A DNA stretch of 40,645 bases, from the NCBI GenBank assembly GCA_007120085.1, contig SKOK01000030.1:1-40645 (forward strand), given 5' to 3'. The position numbers and the translations under genes were made by a program. A model generated the notes under the pieces. That model was not told the origin of the DNA. It did no database searches and saw only the letters and a program-made list of their open reading frames with translations. The DNA is from Bacteroidales bacterium (GTDB lineage Bacteria > Bacteroidota > Bacteroidia > Bacteroidales > UBA7960). This document shows, piece after piece, positions 1 to 9,029 of this stretch (positions are counted from its first letter, which is position 1; each line of letters begins with the position of its first letter).

Positions 1-254
1 AAAAACCAGTCAGCTGCAATGGTTTTTTTTGAGAAGCGTTTGAGCAGTTCGTTCACCTCCAGGCTGCGGGCGATTTGATACATGTCTTTGAAAGGATGTT
101 CCAACTGGTCGGCCTCTGTTTGCTGAAGGGAGGCAAGCAGGCCATGCACGCTATTGAACCCGGGGTGTTCATTTTTTTGAAAACACACGACGATGGTGTT
201 TCCCAGGTGGGGAACGTTTCTTATGGCGGCTGCTATGGATTGGATGTCGGGCAT
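1..254 (-). CDS. Truncated uncharacterised protein (N-terminal ~84 aa, runs off left edge)
   Basis: Reverse complement from ATG at 254 is open to the window edge: MPDIQSIAAAIRNVPHLGNTIVVCFQKNEHPGFNSVHGLLASLQQTEADQLEHPFKDMYQIARSLEVNELLKRFSKKTIAADWF. Family not recognised. Confidence 0.5.
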   Translation of the reverse strand, partial: MPDIQSIAAAIRNVPHLGNTIVVCFQKNEHPGFNSVHGLLASLQQTEADQLEHPFKDMYQIARSLEVNELLKRFSKKTIAADWF

Positions 255-320
255 GTGGGGGCCGGTTTAATATGGTGGTATTTGTGTAGGTTTTTTGTTT
301 GTCTGTGGCTTGTGTTTATG

Positions 321-390
321 TTTAATTGTTTAATTGTTAATTGTTTAATTGTTTAATTGTTAATTGTTTAATTGTTTAATTGTTTAATTG
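321..390. repeat. Tandem AT-rich octamer array (TTTAATTG)n, 9 units (seven 8-mers, two 7-mers)
   Basis: Direct reading: tttaattg tttaattg ttaattg tttaattg tttaattg ttaattg tttaattg tttaattg tttaattg. Confidence 0.95.
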
Positions 391-493
391 TTGAGCCCAC
401 TCCTAAAAGTCGAGCCCGTTATTTTTACTAAATTTGATTAATTATATATTTTGCACTAATTTCATTTTAATCATTAAATATTTATAAGATATA

Positions 494-525
494 TTTGTAT
501 ATTTCAAATTAAGTTATTATATTTG
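494..525 (+). promoter_or_regulatory. Candidate Bacteroidetes sigma-ABfr promoter for the transposase
   Basis: TTTG (494-497), 20-bp spacer, TATATTTG (518-525) matching TTTG/TAnnTTTG; transposase ATG at 551. Confidence 0.6.
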
Positions 526-550
526 TACTGTTAATCAAACAGTTGAAGTC

Positions 551-2221
551 ATGTTCAAAAAAACTATTCCCGATAAGCAGACTGATCTTTTCAGCAGTGT
601 TGCCACCAATCTGGCAGGGAAAGCCAAAAAGCTTTATGATGATCAGAAAGCCTGGCACAACCTGTTTCGTACGCAAATTCTGCAACGGATTGACGAAACA
701 CCTTACCAGGTTTTGTACAGCAACAGAATGGGTGCGCCCAATGCATCGGTTTCATTGCTTATTAGTATGATGGTCATCAAAGAGGCTTATGGCTGGAGCG
801 ATGAGCAACTCTTTGAGCAGTGCCGGTTCAATTTATTGGTTCGCAGTGCATTAGGCTTGGTAAACATGACTGATGAGGTGCCGGGTGAATCCACTTATTA
901 TCTGTTAAGAAAGCGCGTTCAGGAACACTTCAGGCGCACCGGACAGGATCTTATCCACGAGACCTTTTCTACGGTTACCAGTGGGCAAATCAAAGACTTC
1001 ATGGTCAATGGTCAGAGTATTCGCATGGACAGTAAGCTGATCGGCAGCAACATCGCCTGGTATTCACGTTATGAGATTGTGCATAGCAGCCTTTGCCTGT
1101 TTTACAAAACCCTAGACAAGAAAGCACTTTCCTTGTTTAACCGCCGGGCAAGACTTCAACTGGAAGAACTTTGTAAGGAAGAAGCTGAAAAAACCGTTTA
1201 TCGATCAAACAGGACTGAAATAAAATCACGTCTGCTACGCATGGGCGAACTGATTGTCAGAATGTTGAAACACCTGAAAAAGCGACAGGATACAGAAGAA
1301 TACAAGTTATTGCAACGTGTATTTGACGAAAACTTTGTTGTTGTTGACAAACTGGAAATCGAGATGCTTGAAAGCCAGCAGATTACCTCAGGAAGTGTCC
1401 AGTCGCCTCATGATCCTGATGCAGCCTACCGCAACAAAGGTGACCAAAAGATCAAAGGCTACAGCGTCAATGTCACCGAAACCAATTCTGAAGACTCCCT
1501 TAACCTGATTACCAATGCCAATGTTGATAAAGCCAATGTATCCGATGTTTCTTTTGTCAAGCCAGCCATTGAAGCCACCAGGGTGGTTACCGGGCAGGCA
1601 GTTGAAAAGGTTTATGCCGATGGTGCCTATCAAAGCCCGGATAATGATGCGTTTTGCGATGGAATTGACATGGTGTATACCGGCATGCAGGGTCCACCTT
1701 CTCGCTACGAATTGGACATGACAGATCAGGGGCTGATGGTAACAGACATTGATACGGGCGAAACAGTACTTGCCTCCAAGGCAAAAAGAACCAAAAGAAG
1801 CAAAGAAGACCGTTATTATATACGCAATTCGCAGGGCAAATTGGTATACTTTGGTCAGGCAGCGATCAGGGCATCCCGCCTAAGACAAGAGATGCGACAA
1901 CGACCGCAGGAGGAACTCCGCAAGCGAAACAATGTGGAGGCAACCATTTTCCATCTTGCCTTCCCATTAAGAAACAACAAAACCAAATACCGGGGCCTGT
2001 TCAAACAACAAGCATGGGCAAATTGCAGGTGCTTGTGGATAAACCTGGTCAGAATTATGAAGTTCGTGCAAAAAATATGTCAAAGAGCGTTTCAATCACT
2101 GCTTAAACCAGCCAATTTGAGCGTGTCTGTTGCATATCATATGCTTGTAAAGCTCATATGTCTCAAAAAACAACCGGTTTTCGCAAGTATAATTTTTTTG
2201 TTCGTTTTAATCAATGTATAA
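551..2221 (+). CDS. IS1182 family DDE transposase
   Basis: 556 aa; IRMDSKLIGSNIAWYSRYEIVHSSL, VEKVYADGAYQS and RNNVEATIFHLAFPLRNNKTKYRGLFKQQAWANCRCLW motifs typical of this transposase family. Confidence 0.9.
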   Translation: MFKKTIPDKQTDLFSSVATNLAGKAKKLYDDQKAWHNLFRTQILQRIDETPYQVLYSNRMGAPNASVSLLISMMVIKEAYGWSDEQLFEQCRFNLLVRSALGLVNMTDEVPGESTYYLLRKRVQEHFRRTGQDLIHETFSTVTSGQIKDFMVNGQSIRMDSKLIGSNIAWYSRYEIVHSSLCLFYKTLDKKALSLFNRRARLQLEELCKEEAEKTVYRSNRTEIKSRLLRMGELIVRMLKHLKKRQDTEEYKLLQRVFDENFVVVDKLEIEMLESQQITSGSVQSPHDPDAAYRNKGDQKIKGYSVNVTETNSEDSLNLITNANVDKANVSDVSFVKPAIEATRVVTGQAVEKVYADGAYQSPDNDAFCDGIDMVYTGMQGPPSRYELDMTDQGLMVTDIDTGETVLASKAKRTKRSKEDRYYIRNSQGKLVYFGQAAIRASRLRQEMRQRPQEELRKRNNVEATIFHLAFPLRNNKTKYRGLFKQQAWANCRCLWINLVRIMKFVQKICQRAFQSLLKPANLSVSVAYHMLVKLICLKKQPVFASIIFLFVLINV

Positions 2222-2257
2222 CCGTTAATCAAATTCCACTTTTTGGAGTGGGCTCAA

Positions 2258-2377
2258 CAATTAAACAATTAAACAATTCAACAATTCAACAATTAAACAA
2301 TTAAACAATTAAACAATTAAACAATTCAACAATTAAACGATTCAACAATTAAACAATTAAACAATTCAACAATTACA
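2258..2377. repeat. Tandem octamer array (CAATTAAA/CAATTCAA)n, about 15 units, reverse-complement orientation to the left array
   Basis: Direct reading; units CAATTAAA and CAATTCAA, with one CGATTCAA and a terminal CAATTACA. Confidence 0.95.
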
Positions 2378-2388
2378 ACAATATTAAC

Positions 2389-3540
2389 TCATTGAACGAT
2401 AACCCTCGGAATATCCTGTGGTAATCGCGTGAGCAGTTGATAATTAAGCTGCTCGCTCATCTCACAGAAAGAGGAAATGCTAATACTCAGGCGTTTTTGC
2501 TTGCCAATGATCACCACTTCGTCGCCGCGTTCAACATTGGGGATGTCAGTGACATTCACCGTCATGGTGTTCATGGTCACCGTGCCGATCACGGAAACCC
2601 TGCGGCCACGGATCAGCACCCGGCCCGTATTGCTCAACGCCCTGCTGAAGCCATTGGCATAACCCACTGGAATGATGGCGATCTTCATTCTTTTGTTGGC
2701 TAAAAACGAACTGCCATATCCAATGAAATTCCCTGGCTCGACCGTTTTAACCACCATTACCTTTGATTTCCACGACAGCAACCTTTTGAGCGGGTTCGTA
2801 TCTTTTGAGTCTTTCCGGAAACGAAACATATGTGTTTCGGGACTGGGCCAGAAACCATACTGTGAAATGCCAAAGCGCACCATGTCCATAATGGTGTTAG
2901 GGTAGGTGAGGGCTGCCGCTGAACAGGCTGTATGGCGAAGCGCGGGCTGCAGATCGTGCCGGGTAAAATACCGGTTAAACTGCCTGAACTTGCTGATCTG
3001 GTTTTTGATGCGCAGGTAATTTGCAAGACTTTCTGCACCAGCATAATGCGTACATAAACCCTGGAAAATATAATGCTCCTGTTCCTGTTTTAAGTAATCT
3101 ATCAGATCCCTGATATTTTCATAATCAAAACCGGTACGGTTGAAACCAGTCTCTGCTTCAATATGTATCCGGGCTTTCTTTCCCATTAATTTTGCAGTTG
3201 CGACTGCCTGCTCCAGGCGGCACCAGTCAAAAACAAAAAACTCTATGTCGTTTTCTATGGCCCATTCCATCTCCTCATCATCCAGCAAGCCCATGATCAT
3301 GATCCGGCTTCCGTTTTTGATCACCTTATGTGCATCCAGGGCTTCCTTAGCCGAAAACACCGAAAAGTGCCTGATTCCGCTTTCCTCAGCCATCGGGATG
3401 ATGTTCTCAACACCATGGCCGTAGGCATTGCCCTTGATCACGGATGAAAAAATGGCATCCTTCCCAATGATCTTTTTTAGATACCGGATGTTGTTTTTAT
3501 AGGCTTTTTTACTTATTTCAATATAGGATGTATGAAACAT
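2389..3540 (-). CDS. alr: Alanine racemase family protein (stand-alone, PLP-dependent)
   Basis: 383 aa; PLP-lysine motif SSVIKGNAYGHG, GFNRTGF, IGYGSSF, IPVGYANGFSR, C-terminal LLTRLPQDIPR. Confidence 0.9.
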   Translation of the reverse strand: MFHTSYIEISKKAYKNNIRYLKKIIGKDAIFSSVIKGNAYGHGVENIIPMAEESGIRHFSVFSAKEALDAHKVIKNGSRIMIMGLLDDEEMEWAIENDIEFFVFDWCRLEQAVATAKLMGKKARIHIEAETGFNRTGFDYENIRDLIDYLKQEQEHYIFQGLCTHYAGAESLANYLRIKNQISKFRQFNRYFTRHDLQPALRHTACSAAALTYPNTIMDMVRFGISQYGFWPSPETHMFRFRKDSKDTNPLKRLLSWKSKVMVVKTVEPGNFIGYGSSFLANKRMKIAIIPVGYANGFSRALSNTGRVLIRGRRVSVIGTVTMNTMTVNVTDIPNVERGDEVVIIGKQKRLSISISSFCEMSEQLNYQLLTRLPQDIPRVIVQ

Positions 3541-3542
3541 TA

Positions 3543-4721
3543 TTATTTGTATTTAACCAGTTGGTCGGTTATATGATAAAACATGTTAATGCCGGTTTCA
3601 ATGATTTCATCAGGGAAATCATAATCGTGATTATGCAGGCTTGGTTGGTCAGTGCCTGATCCGATGCCAAACAACGCTCCTGGTGTGGCCGAAAGGAAGT
3701 GCCCGAAATCTTCTGACCACCTGAAAGCCTCATTGATCATTAGCTTTTTAGCCTTCGATTTACGAATGGCCTCTTCCACCCATTCTGTTACCCCGGAATG
3801 ATTAATGGTTGCTGGAAACTCTTCAACATAGTTTATTGTGCATTGGATATCCAGCTCTTTTTCTAGCTTCCTGACTAACCTCTCCGATTTCTCTTTTAAA
3901 ACGAGCATGTCATCATCAAGGTAAGTGCGCAGGGTGGCCATTACAACGGCTTTTCCTGGGGTTGTCCCAAATGCAACTTCCCCTAAACGGGCGTGGATGA
4001 TGGTCAATAATACAAAGCTTTCAAAATCGCTTCTGTTTTTGGGAAGACTCATCAGGCCACCCATGGTTTGTGTCATCATGTTTACCGGGCTATTTCCCTG
4101 TTCGGGATGAGCGGCATGCGATGATCTTCCCTGCATGCGGATGATCATACCTGTTGAGGCCGATGCAAATGATCCCTCTTTGAAAATAATTGCTTTCTTT
4201 TCATAACCCGGCAGATTATGCAAGGCAAAAGCGTAATCAGGCTTTATTTTTTTGAATTTTGGATCAGCTATCACTTTGGCAGCGCCCTGACCTGTTTCTT
4301 CTTCTGGCTGAAACAGCAGAATGACACGCCCGGCTGAGGGTCTGTGCTTTTTAAGTAATGATGACATCCCTGCCAGGATGGCCATGTGCCCGTCGTGCCC
4401 ACATTTGTGTGATACTCCCTGATGCTGGCTGCGATGGGCAAATCCATTCACCTCTTCAATGGGCAATGCATCCAGATCAGCACGCAAGAGTACCGATGGA
4501 CCTGCTTGCCCTGAATCATAAACAGCAGCCAAACCATAGCCACCAAGCCCTTCGATAATGCTATCAGGTTTATTATCAGTCAAAAATGCCTTGATTCGGC
4601 GTGAGGTCTGTTCCTCATTACCCGATAACTCAGGATGGGCATGGAGTATTTTTCTTAATTTGATGACTTCTTGCAGATGGCTTTTCTCAATAACAGAAAG
4701 CATATGGCATTTTTTTGCCAA
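3543..4721 (-). CDS. M20 family metallo-hydrolase (N-acyl-amino acid amidohydrolase type)
   Basis: 392 aa; LHAHPELSGNEEQTS, SHKCGHDGHMAILAGM, LFQPEEETGQGA, SSHAAHPEQGNSP motifs. Confidence 0.92.
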   Translation of the reverse strand: MAKKCHMLSVIEKSHLQEVIKLRKILHAHPELSGNEEQTSRRIKAFLTDNKPDSIIEGLGGYGLAAVYDSGQAGPSVLLRADLDALPIEEVNGFAHRSQHQGVSHKCGHDGHMAILAGMSSLLKKHRPSAGRVILLFQPEEETGQGAAKVIADPKFKKIKPDYAFALHNLPGYEKKAIIFKEGSFASASTGMIIRMQGRSSHAAHPEQGNSPVNMMTQTMGGLMSLPKNRSDFESFVLLTIIHARLGEVAFGTTPGKAVVMATLRTYLDDDMLVLKEKSERLVRKLEKELDIQCTINYVEEFPATINHSGVTEWVEEAIRKSKAKKLMINEAFRWSEDFGHFLSATPGALFGIGSGTDQPSLHNHDYDFPDEIIETGINMFYHITDQLVKYK

Positions 4722-4754
4722 AGTTAGAAATTTTTGACATTATCAGGAAGATAG

Positions 4755-5525
4755 TTATTGCCTATCTGTGATACGCAGGATCAACGATTCAGTGATGTCA
4801 AGAGCAGTTGTAATGGTGCTGAGGTTCTTGTAAAGACTTCCATTTTGACCTGCCCAGTGGCTGTGCCCAATGGCTTTCAGCTCATATTCTGTTTGCTCAC
4901 TGTCAAGGTCAACAATCGCTTCATACACCAATGCAGGCTGGCTGGATGACATATAATGCATATCTCCCGAAAATCTGTCGTTTGTCCAGTATTCGTTCCA
5001 GTCCCAGCTTTGGTTTATTTCGAATAACACCTTGAAGTGACGCATTTCTCTTCCAGGTACTTGTGCTGAAACAATAAAATCAGCTTTGGGTGTAGGGCCA
5101 GTTACCCCATCAGGCATTGGCGTATCCTGTGTGGGGATGTAGTAGCCATCTTTGGCCTTTACACCGCGCTGGTGACCCCAGTAGGGCAGGGCTGCCGGAC
5201 GGCGCACCGGACCGGGCATCCAGCGACCCTCTGATGGATCACCATGCCTGAAAACACCCTTGCCAATCGACTCCGCCACAAAAACCGTTTGTACATAATT
5301 GCCATCCATATCTTCAATCCAGATGGCCATCAACGGGTTATTGTGTGACCTGCCCTTGGTAAAGATGAATTCAAACCCGGCACCCATCGCCTCATATTGT
5401 GCTTGAATGGTATCAGTTGGAATCATTTCCGGCGTGGCCTTGCGAAAAAGACGTGTTTGCGCATCAGACTTATGGCAAATACCCAGGAACAATAGGCCAA
5501 TAATGAGAAAAGCTAAATGTTTCAT
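4755..5525 (-). CDS. DUF2271-like secreted protein
   Basis: 256 aa with signal peptide MKHLAFLIIGLLFLGICHKSDA; NPLMAIWIEDMDGNYVQTVFVAESIGKG and WGHQRGVKAKDG resemble DUF2271 proteins. Confidence 0.65.
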   Translation of the reverse strand: MKHLAFLIIGLLFLGICHKSDAQTRLFRKATPEMIPTDTIQAQYEAMGAGFEFIFTKGRSHNNPLMAIWIEDMDGNYVQTVFVAESIGKGVFRHGDPSEGRWMPGPVRRPAALPYWGHQRGVKAKDGYYIPTQDTPMPDGVTGPTPKADFIVSAQVPGREMRHFKVLFEINQSWDWNEYWTNDRFSGDMHYMSSSQPALVYEAIVDLDSEQTEYELKAIGHSHWAGQNGSLYKNLSTITTALDITESLILRITDRQ

Positions 5526-5600
5526 GAGAAAAAAATTATGTGTGGATTATGGATTATGAATTATGGATGTTAGATGTTGGATATGTAATGATTGGTTTTA

Positions 5601-8039
5601 TTACAGAATAAATATGATGCCGATACTGGGTAGGATATTGCCAATGTTGTTCTTCAGTTCTTTTAATTCATAACGTTCGATGCCATTGTCATCTGTAAAG
5701 ATAACAGGATTTCCTGATTCGTCGGTTTCCCTTACCAGTATAGGCGCTTGTCGTGCTTGAAAATTATACACATTTTGGACATCCAGGTATAGCATCAGTG
5801 AAAAATTCTGCAGGTAGAATTGTTTGTCGATGCGAACATCCAGGTTGTGAAAAGCGGGAACACGACTGCTGTTGAAGTTTGCAAAATCAAGATATGCCAT
5901 GCCTTGTGCATCCCAGGCGTCTCTTATTCCGGAAAGTTGCATGTCATAAGGCGTGAAAGGTGCTCCGCCGCTATACCGCCATTTGAAACCAAACTCCCAG
6001 TTGCGGGGTAGCTTGCGCAAACCGGTAAGGTTTAATATGTGGCGGTTGTCCCAGGCAGAAGGAATAAAGCTCGCCGATTGCTGGTTGATGCTGGTTCTTA
6101 AATCCTTGAATTCGCTTCTGACATAGGTATAAGAAAGGATTACATTCCATTTAAAGAAATCCTGGTTCCTGTAAAACAACTCTGCGCCATAAGCCCGGCC
6201 CTCGGAGATGGGCAATACTTCTTCTCCACCCACAACGCCAAAGTCGGCTGAGCGGCTGCCAATCGCTACAGAATCCCTGACAGAAAAAGGATAATTGTTG
6301 TAATGTTTGTAAAATCCCTCGAGTGTGAGCCTGTTGTTGACAGATGGCTGAAATTCTAAGCCCCCGACGACGTGGTTGACGGAAATATATGTCAGGCCGT
6401 TATCCCGGTTAACCAAATCTCCTTCGTTATTCCTAAAGCCCATCGTGGTATAGGCAGGTAGTTGGTAATACCTGCCCGTGTTAAAGTTCAGGAAAAAGTC
6501 ATCCCTGAGTTCATAGGAAGCAGAAAACCGGGGTGATAGCTGGTCAAAAACGTTTGACATTTCAGAGGAGTAGTTGTTGGCATCTGTTCGCAGGCCAAAG
6601 GATAATGCAAGGCGTTCATTGTAAAATCGGCGACTAACCTGGCCAAACAAGCTCCACTTAAACATATCAAAGGCAGTCTCATATTTTAGGGTTTCGAGGT
6701 TATTGTCTCGAAAAACCAGCTGAAAGGTATTGTTGTTATATTTAGCATATTCACCGCCACTCCCAAAATTCAAACGGTAATCGCCGAGCGACAATGAGCG
6801 CTCATAACGGATCTTGTTTTCAATTTCATCACTGCTGTAATCCAGAATCCTCGGTAGTGTCTCGTTATTGCCCGGATATTTGAAAGCAACATTTCTCAAC
6901 ATGTTTCGGCTTAGCACCCAGGTTTCAGTTCCATTCTTCCTGAATTGCCGGTAAACACCGCCGAGGGCATAGTTCCACTGGTCATTTTCTGGTAAATAGT
7001 CAAGAATATAACGTTGTTCTTCAGTTTCATTGGCATCGAGGTTTAGCCGGTTGTTGTCAATTGCGCCTATTCCAATGAGGCTTAGGGTGGCGTTGTCGCT
7101 TACCCTGGTATTTGTTTTAAACTGAAAACCATTATAGGTAGGAAGGAAAGGCAGGCCAACAACCCCAAATAAAAACTGCAGGTATGATCTCCTGGCAGAG
7201 ACGATAAAGGTTGTATTGTCGGTGATCGGGCCGTCGGCAGTCAGTGCGAGGTCACTGGCACCCAATGTAGCCTGCAGGTTCACACGATCGGTGTTGCCAT
7301 TGATTTGCCTGAATTCAAATACGGAACTCATGGCATTGCCCCTGTTGGCAGGGAAAGCCCCGGAATACATCTCTACTTCCCGGATGAAGTCGGTATTAAG
7401 GATTCCTACAGGACCGCCACTGGCTCCCTGGGTGGCAAAGTGGTTGATGTTTGGTATTTCCACGCCATCTAAAAAGAAGCTGTTTTCTGCTGGTCCGCCA
7501 CCACGAACGATCACATCATTCCGAAAGGCCGGTGTGGATGCAACGCCCGGAAGGCCCTGTATCACACGGCTGATGTCGCGGTTGCTACCCGGACTGCGCT
7601 CAATTTCCTGTATGCCAAGTCGCCGGAGAGAAACAGGACTTTCATCCCTGCGCTCAAACTGGGATACCCTCACCTCAACAGCGTCAAGCTCAACAGTGCG
7701 CTCCTGAAGCCCAATGTCGATGTTCGCCGTACGGTTGGGATTTACCATGATCTCGGGACTTAAGCGCATTTCATAACCAACGCTCGATACACGCAATCTC
7801 ACAAATCCCGGTTCAACACCTGTGAACAGGAAATTCCCGTCAAAATCCGTTGTACTCCCAATGGTCGTACCTTCAATGATAAGATTGACAAAAGGCAAGC
7901 CTTCATTGGTTGCTTCATCATAAACACGTCCCCGGATCGTACCCTGCTGTGCCGAAATTATACCCGCATGTAGTAACATGAATAATGTTAAGCTTGCACC
8001 AAGGTACCGATGTCTAATGTTAATCAGGCTCATTATCAA
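5601..8039 (-). CDS. TonB-dependent receptor with N-terminal carboxypeptidase-regulatory-like domain
   Basis: 812 aa; GTIRGRVYDEATNEGLPFVNLIIEGTTIGSTTDFDGNF domain, plug domain (RDISRVIQGLPGVASTPAFRNDVIVRGGGPAENSFFLDGVEIPNINHFATQGASGG), beta-barrel. Confidence 0.93.
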   Translation of the reverse strand: MIMSLINIRHRYLGASLTLFMLLHAGIISAQQGTIRGRVYDEATNEGLPFVNLIIEGTTIGSTTDFDGNFLFTGVEPGFVRLRVSSVGYEMRLSPEIMVNPNRTANIDIGLQERTVELDAVEVRVSQFERRDESPVSLRRLGIQEIERSPGSNRDISRVIQGLPGVASTPAFRNDVIVRGGGPAENSFFLDGVEIPNINHFATQGASGGPVGILNTDFIREVEMYSGAFPANRGNAMSSVFEFRQINGNTDRVNLQATLGASDLALTADGPITDNTTFIVSARRSYLQFLFGVVGLPFLPTYNGFQFKTNTRVSDNATLSLIGIGAIDNNRLNLDANETEEQRYILDYLPENDQWNYALGGVYRQFRKNGTETWVLSRNMLRNVAFKYPGNNETLPRILDYSSDEIENKIRYERSLSLGDYRLNFGSGGEYAKYNNNTFQLVFRDNNLETLKYETAFDMFKWSLFGQVSRRFYNERLALSFGLRTDANNYSSEMSNVFDQLSPRFSASYELRDDFFLNFNTGRYYQLPAYTTMGFRNNEGDLVNRDNGLTYISVNHVVGGLEFQPSVNNRLTLEGFYKHYNNYPFSVRDSVAIGSRSADFGVVGGEEVLPISEGRAYGAELFYRNQDFFKWNVILSYTYVRSEFKDLRTSINQQSASFIPSAWDNRHILNLTGLRKLPRNWEFGFKWRYSGGAPFTPYDMQLSGIRDAWDAQGMAYLDFANFNSSRVPAFHNLDVRIDKQFYLQNFSLMLYLDVQNVYNFQARQAPILVRETDESGNPVIFTDDNGIERYELKELKNNIGNILPSIGIIFIL

Positions 8040-8168
8040 AATAGTTTTTTAATTTATGGTTTTAAACAAGCAATTAAGCCATTTAAATTGCATTTAATCT
8101 TAAACAACAATACCCTAAATATGTTTGACATATTCGCATTAAAAACTTAATGAAATAAAATAAAAGTT

Positions 8169-8176
8169 TATTTTTG
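8169..8176 (+). promoter_or_regulatory. Candidate -7 box TATTTTTG upstream of LiaF-like gene
   Basis: Matches TAnnTTTG; 30 bp upstream of ATG 8206 and overlapping the alternative GTG start of the ORF call, favouring ATG 8206. Confidence 0.5.
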
Positions 8177-8205
8177 TGAATTGCAAAAACCAAACTTCCT
8201 TTGCC

Positions 8206-8919
8206 ATGAAAAACCCCAACTCATCAAGAACCTTATTAGGCCTGTTGTTTATACTGGCAGGCGCACTTTTTTTGTTGAATCTAATTGATTTCAACCTTCC
8301 TTTTAATCTGCCTGGCTTTCTTTTTACCTGGCCAATGATCCTTGTTGTTCTCGGCTTGTTTTTCTTTTTTTCGCGCGAGAACAGAACCACAGGCTTGATA
8401 CTTTTCACCATTGGAACGGTTTTCTTGCTTAAGTTCGAGCTTAACGTAAGTATGTCTGTAATTTTGCAATATGCTGTTCCAAGCATACTGGTGGTTGCCG
8501 GGATAGCTTTGCTGTTTCCGCGCACTTACCGAAAAAAAAAACGGATATTTGACCCGGGTGTAAAAGAAACCGGAAATAACGTTGAAGCAGTTCACATACT
8601 CAGCGGGGGTAGCAGGATCATTAAATCTGAAAACTTCCAGGGAGGGGAAGTGGTGTGCATACTGGCCGGAGCTGAAATATATTTTAAAGAAACCATCCTT
8701 TCTCAAGGTGTTAACATCCTGAATGTGACTTGTATTTTTGGAGGTTGTGAAATTTTTGTTCCTGACGAATGGACCATCCACACGGACATAACCACAATAC
8801 TGGCTGGTATTGAAGACAAAAGACATAAAGCATATCCACCTGTTCAGGCTGATCCCGACAAGGTTTTGATCATAAAAGGCACCTTGCTGTTTTCCGGACT
8901 GGAAATAAAAAGGATCTAA
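8206..8919 (+). CDS. LiaF-like / DUF5668 transmembrane protein
   Basis: MKNPNSSRTLLGLLFILAGALFLL..., several TM helices followed by a C-terminal domain (FGGCEIFVPDEWTIHTDITTILAGIEDKR) typical of LiaF-like proteins. Confidence 0.75.
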   Translation: MKNPNSSRTLLGLLFILAGALFLLNLIDFNLPFNLPGFLFTWPMILVVLGLFFFFSRENRTTGLILFTIGTVFLLKFELNVSMSVILQYAVPSILVVAGIALLFPRTYRKKKRIFDPGVKETGNNVEAVHILSGGSRIIKSENFQGGEVVCILAGAEIYFKETILSQGVNILNVTCIFGGCEIFVPDEWTIHTDITTILAGIEDKRHKAYPPVQADPDKVLIIKGTLLFSGLEIKRI

Positions 8920-8967
8920 GCCATTATCTTTATGATTTTTTGCAAACGAAGTAAAGCAATAAATGCT

Positions 8968-8975
8968 TATCTTTG
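8968..8975 (+). promoter_or_regulatory. Candidate -7 box TATCTTTG upstream of bamD
   Basis: Matches TAnnTTTG. Confidence 0.45.
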
Positions 8976-9029
8976 CCGACTAATTTGGCATAATATGTGC
9001 CGTGATTGCACATAAAACGAAATATTTTG

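Larger units (their letters stand above)
390..2258 (+). mobile_element. IS1182-like insertion sequence with imperfect terminal inverted repeats and candidate 4-bp AATT target duplication
   Basis: Left end GTTGAGCCCACTCCTAAAAGT (from 390) matches the reverse complement of the right end ACTTTTTGGAGTGGGCTCAAC (to 2258) with one mismatch; AATT lies immediately outside both ends (386-389, 2259-2262); a single DDE transposase lies inside. Confidence 0.85.

Noticed and set aside
75-356. Plus-strand ORF of 93 aa
   Set aside because: Antisense to the plausible minus-strand partial CDS and ends in the repeat array (FNCLIVNCLIV), so likely spurious.
543-770. Second ORF overlapping the transposase N-terminus
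   Set aside because: Out of frame within the 556-aa transposase; no recognisable protein and no need for frameshifting since the main ORF is intact.
321-2377. Octamer repeats as a possible CRISPR array
   Set aside because: Units are 7-8 bp with no spacers; no cas genes.
7216-7707. 163-aa plus-strand ORF inside the TonB receptor
   Set aside because: Antisense shadow ORF over the well-supported plug domain.
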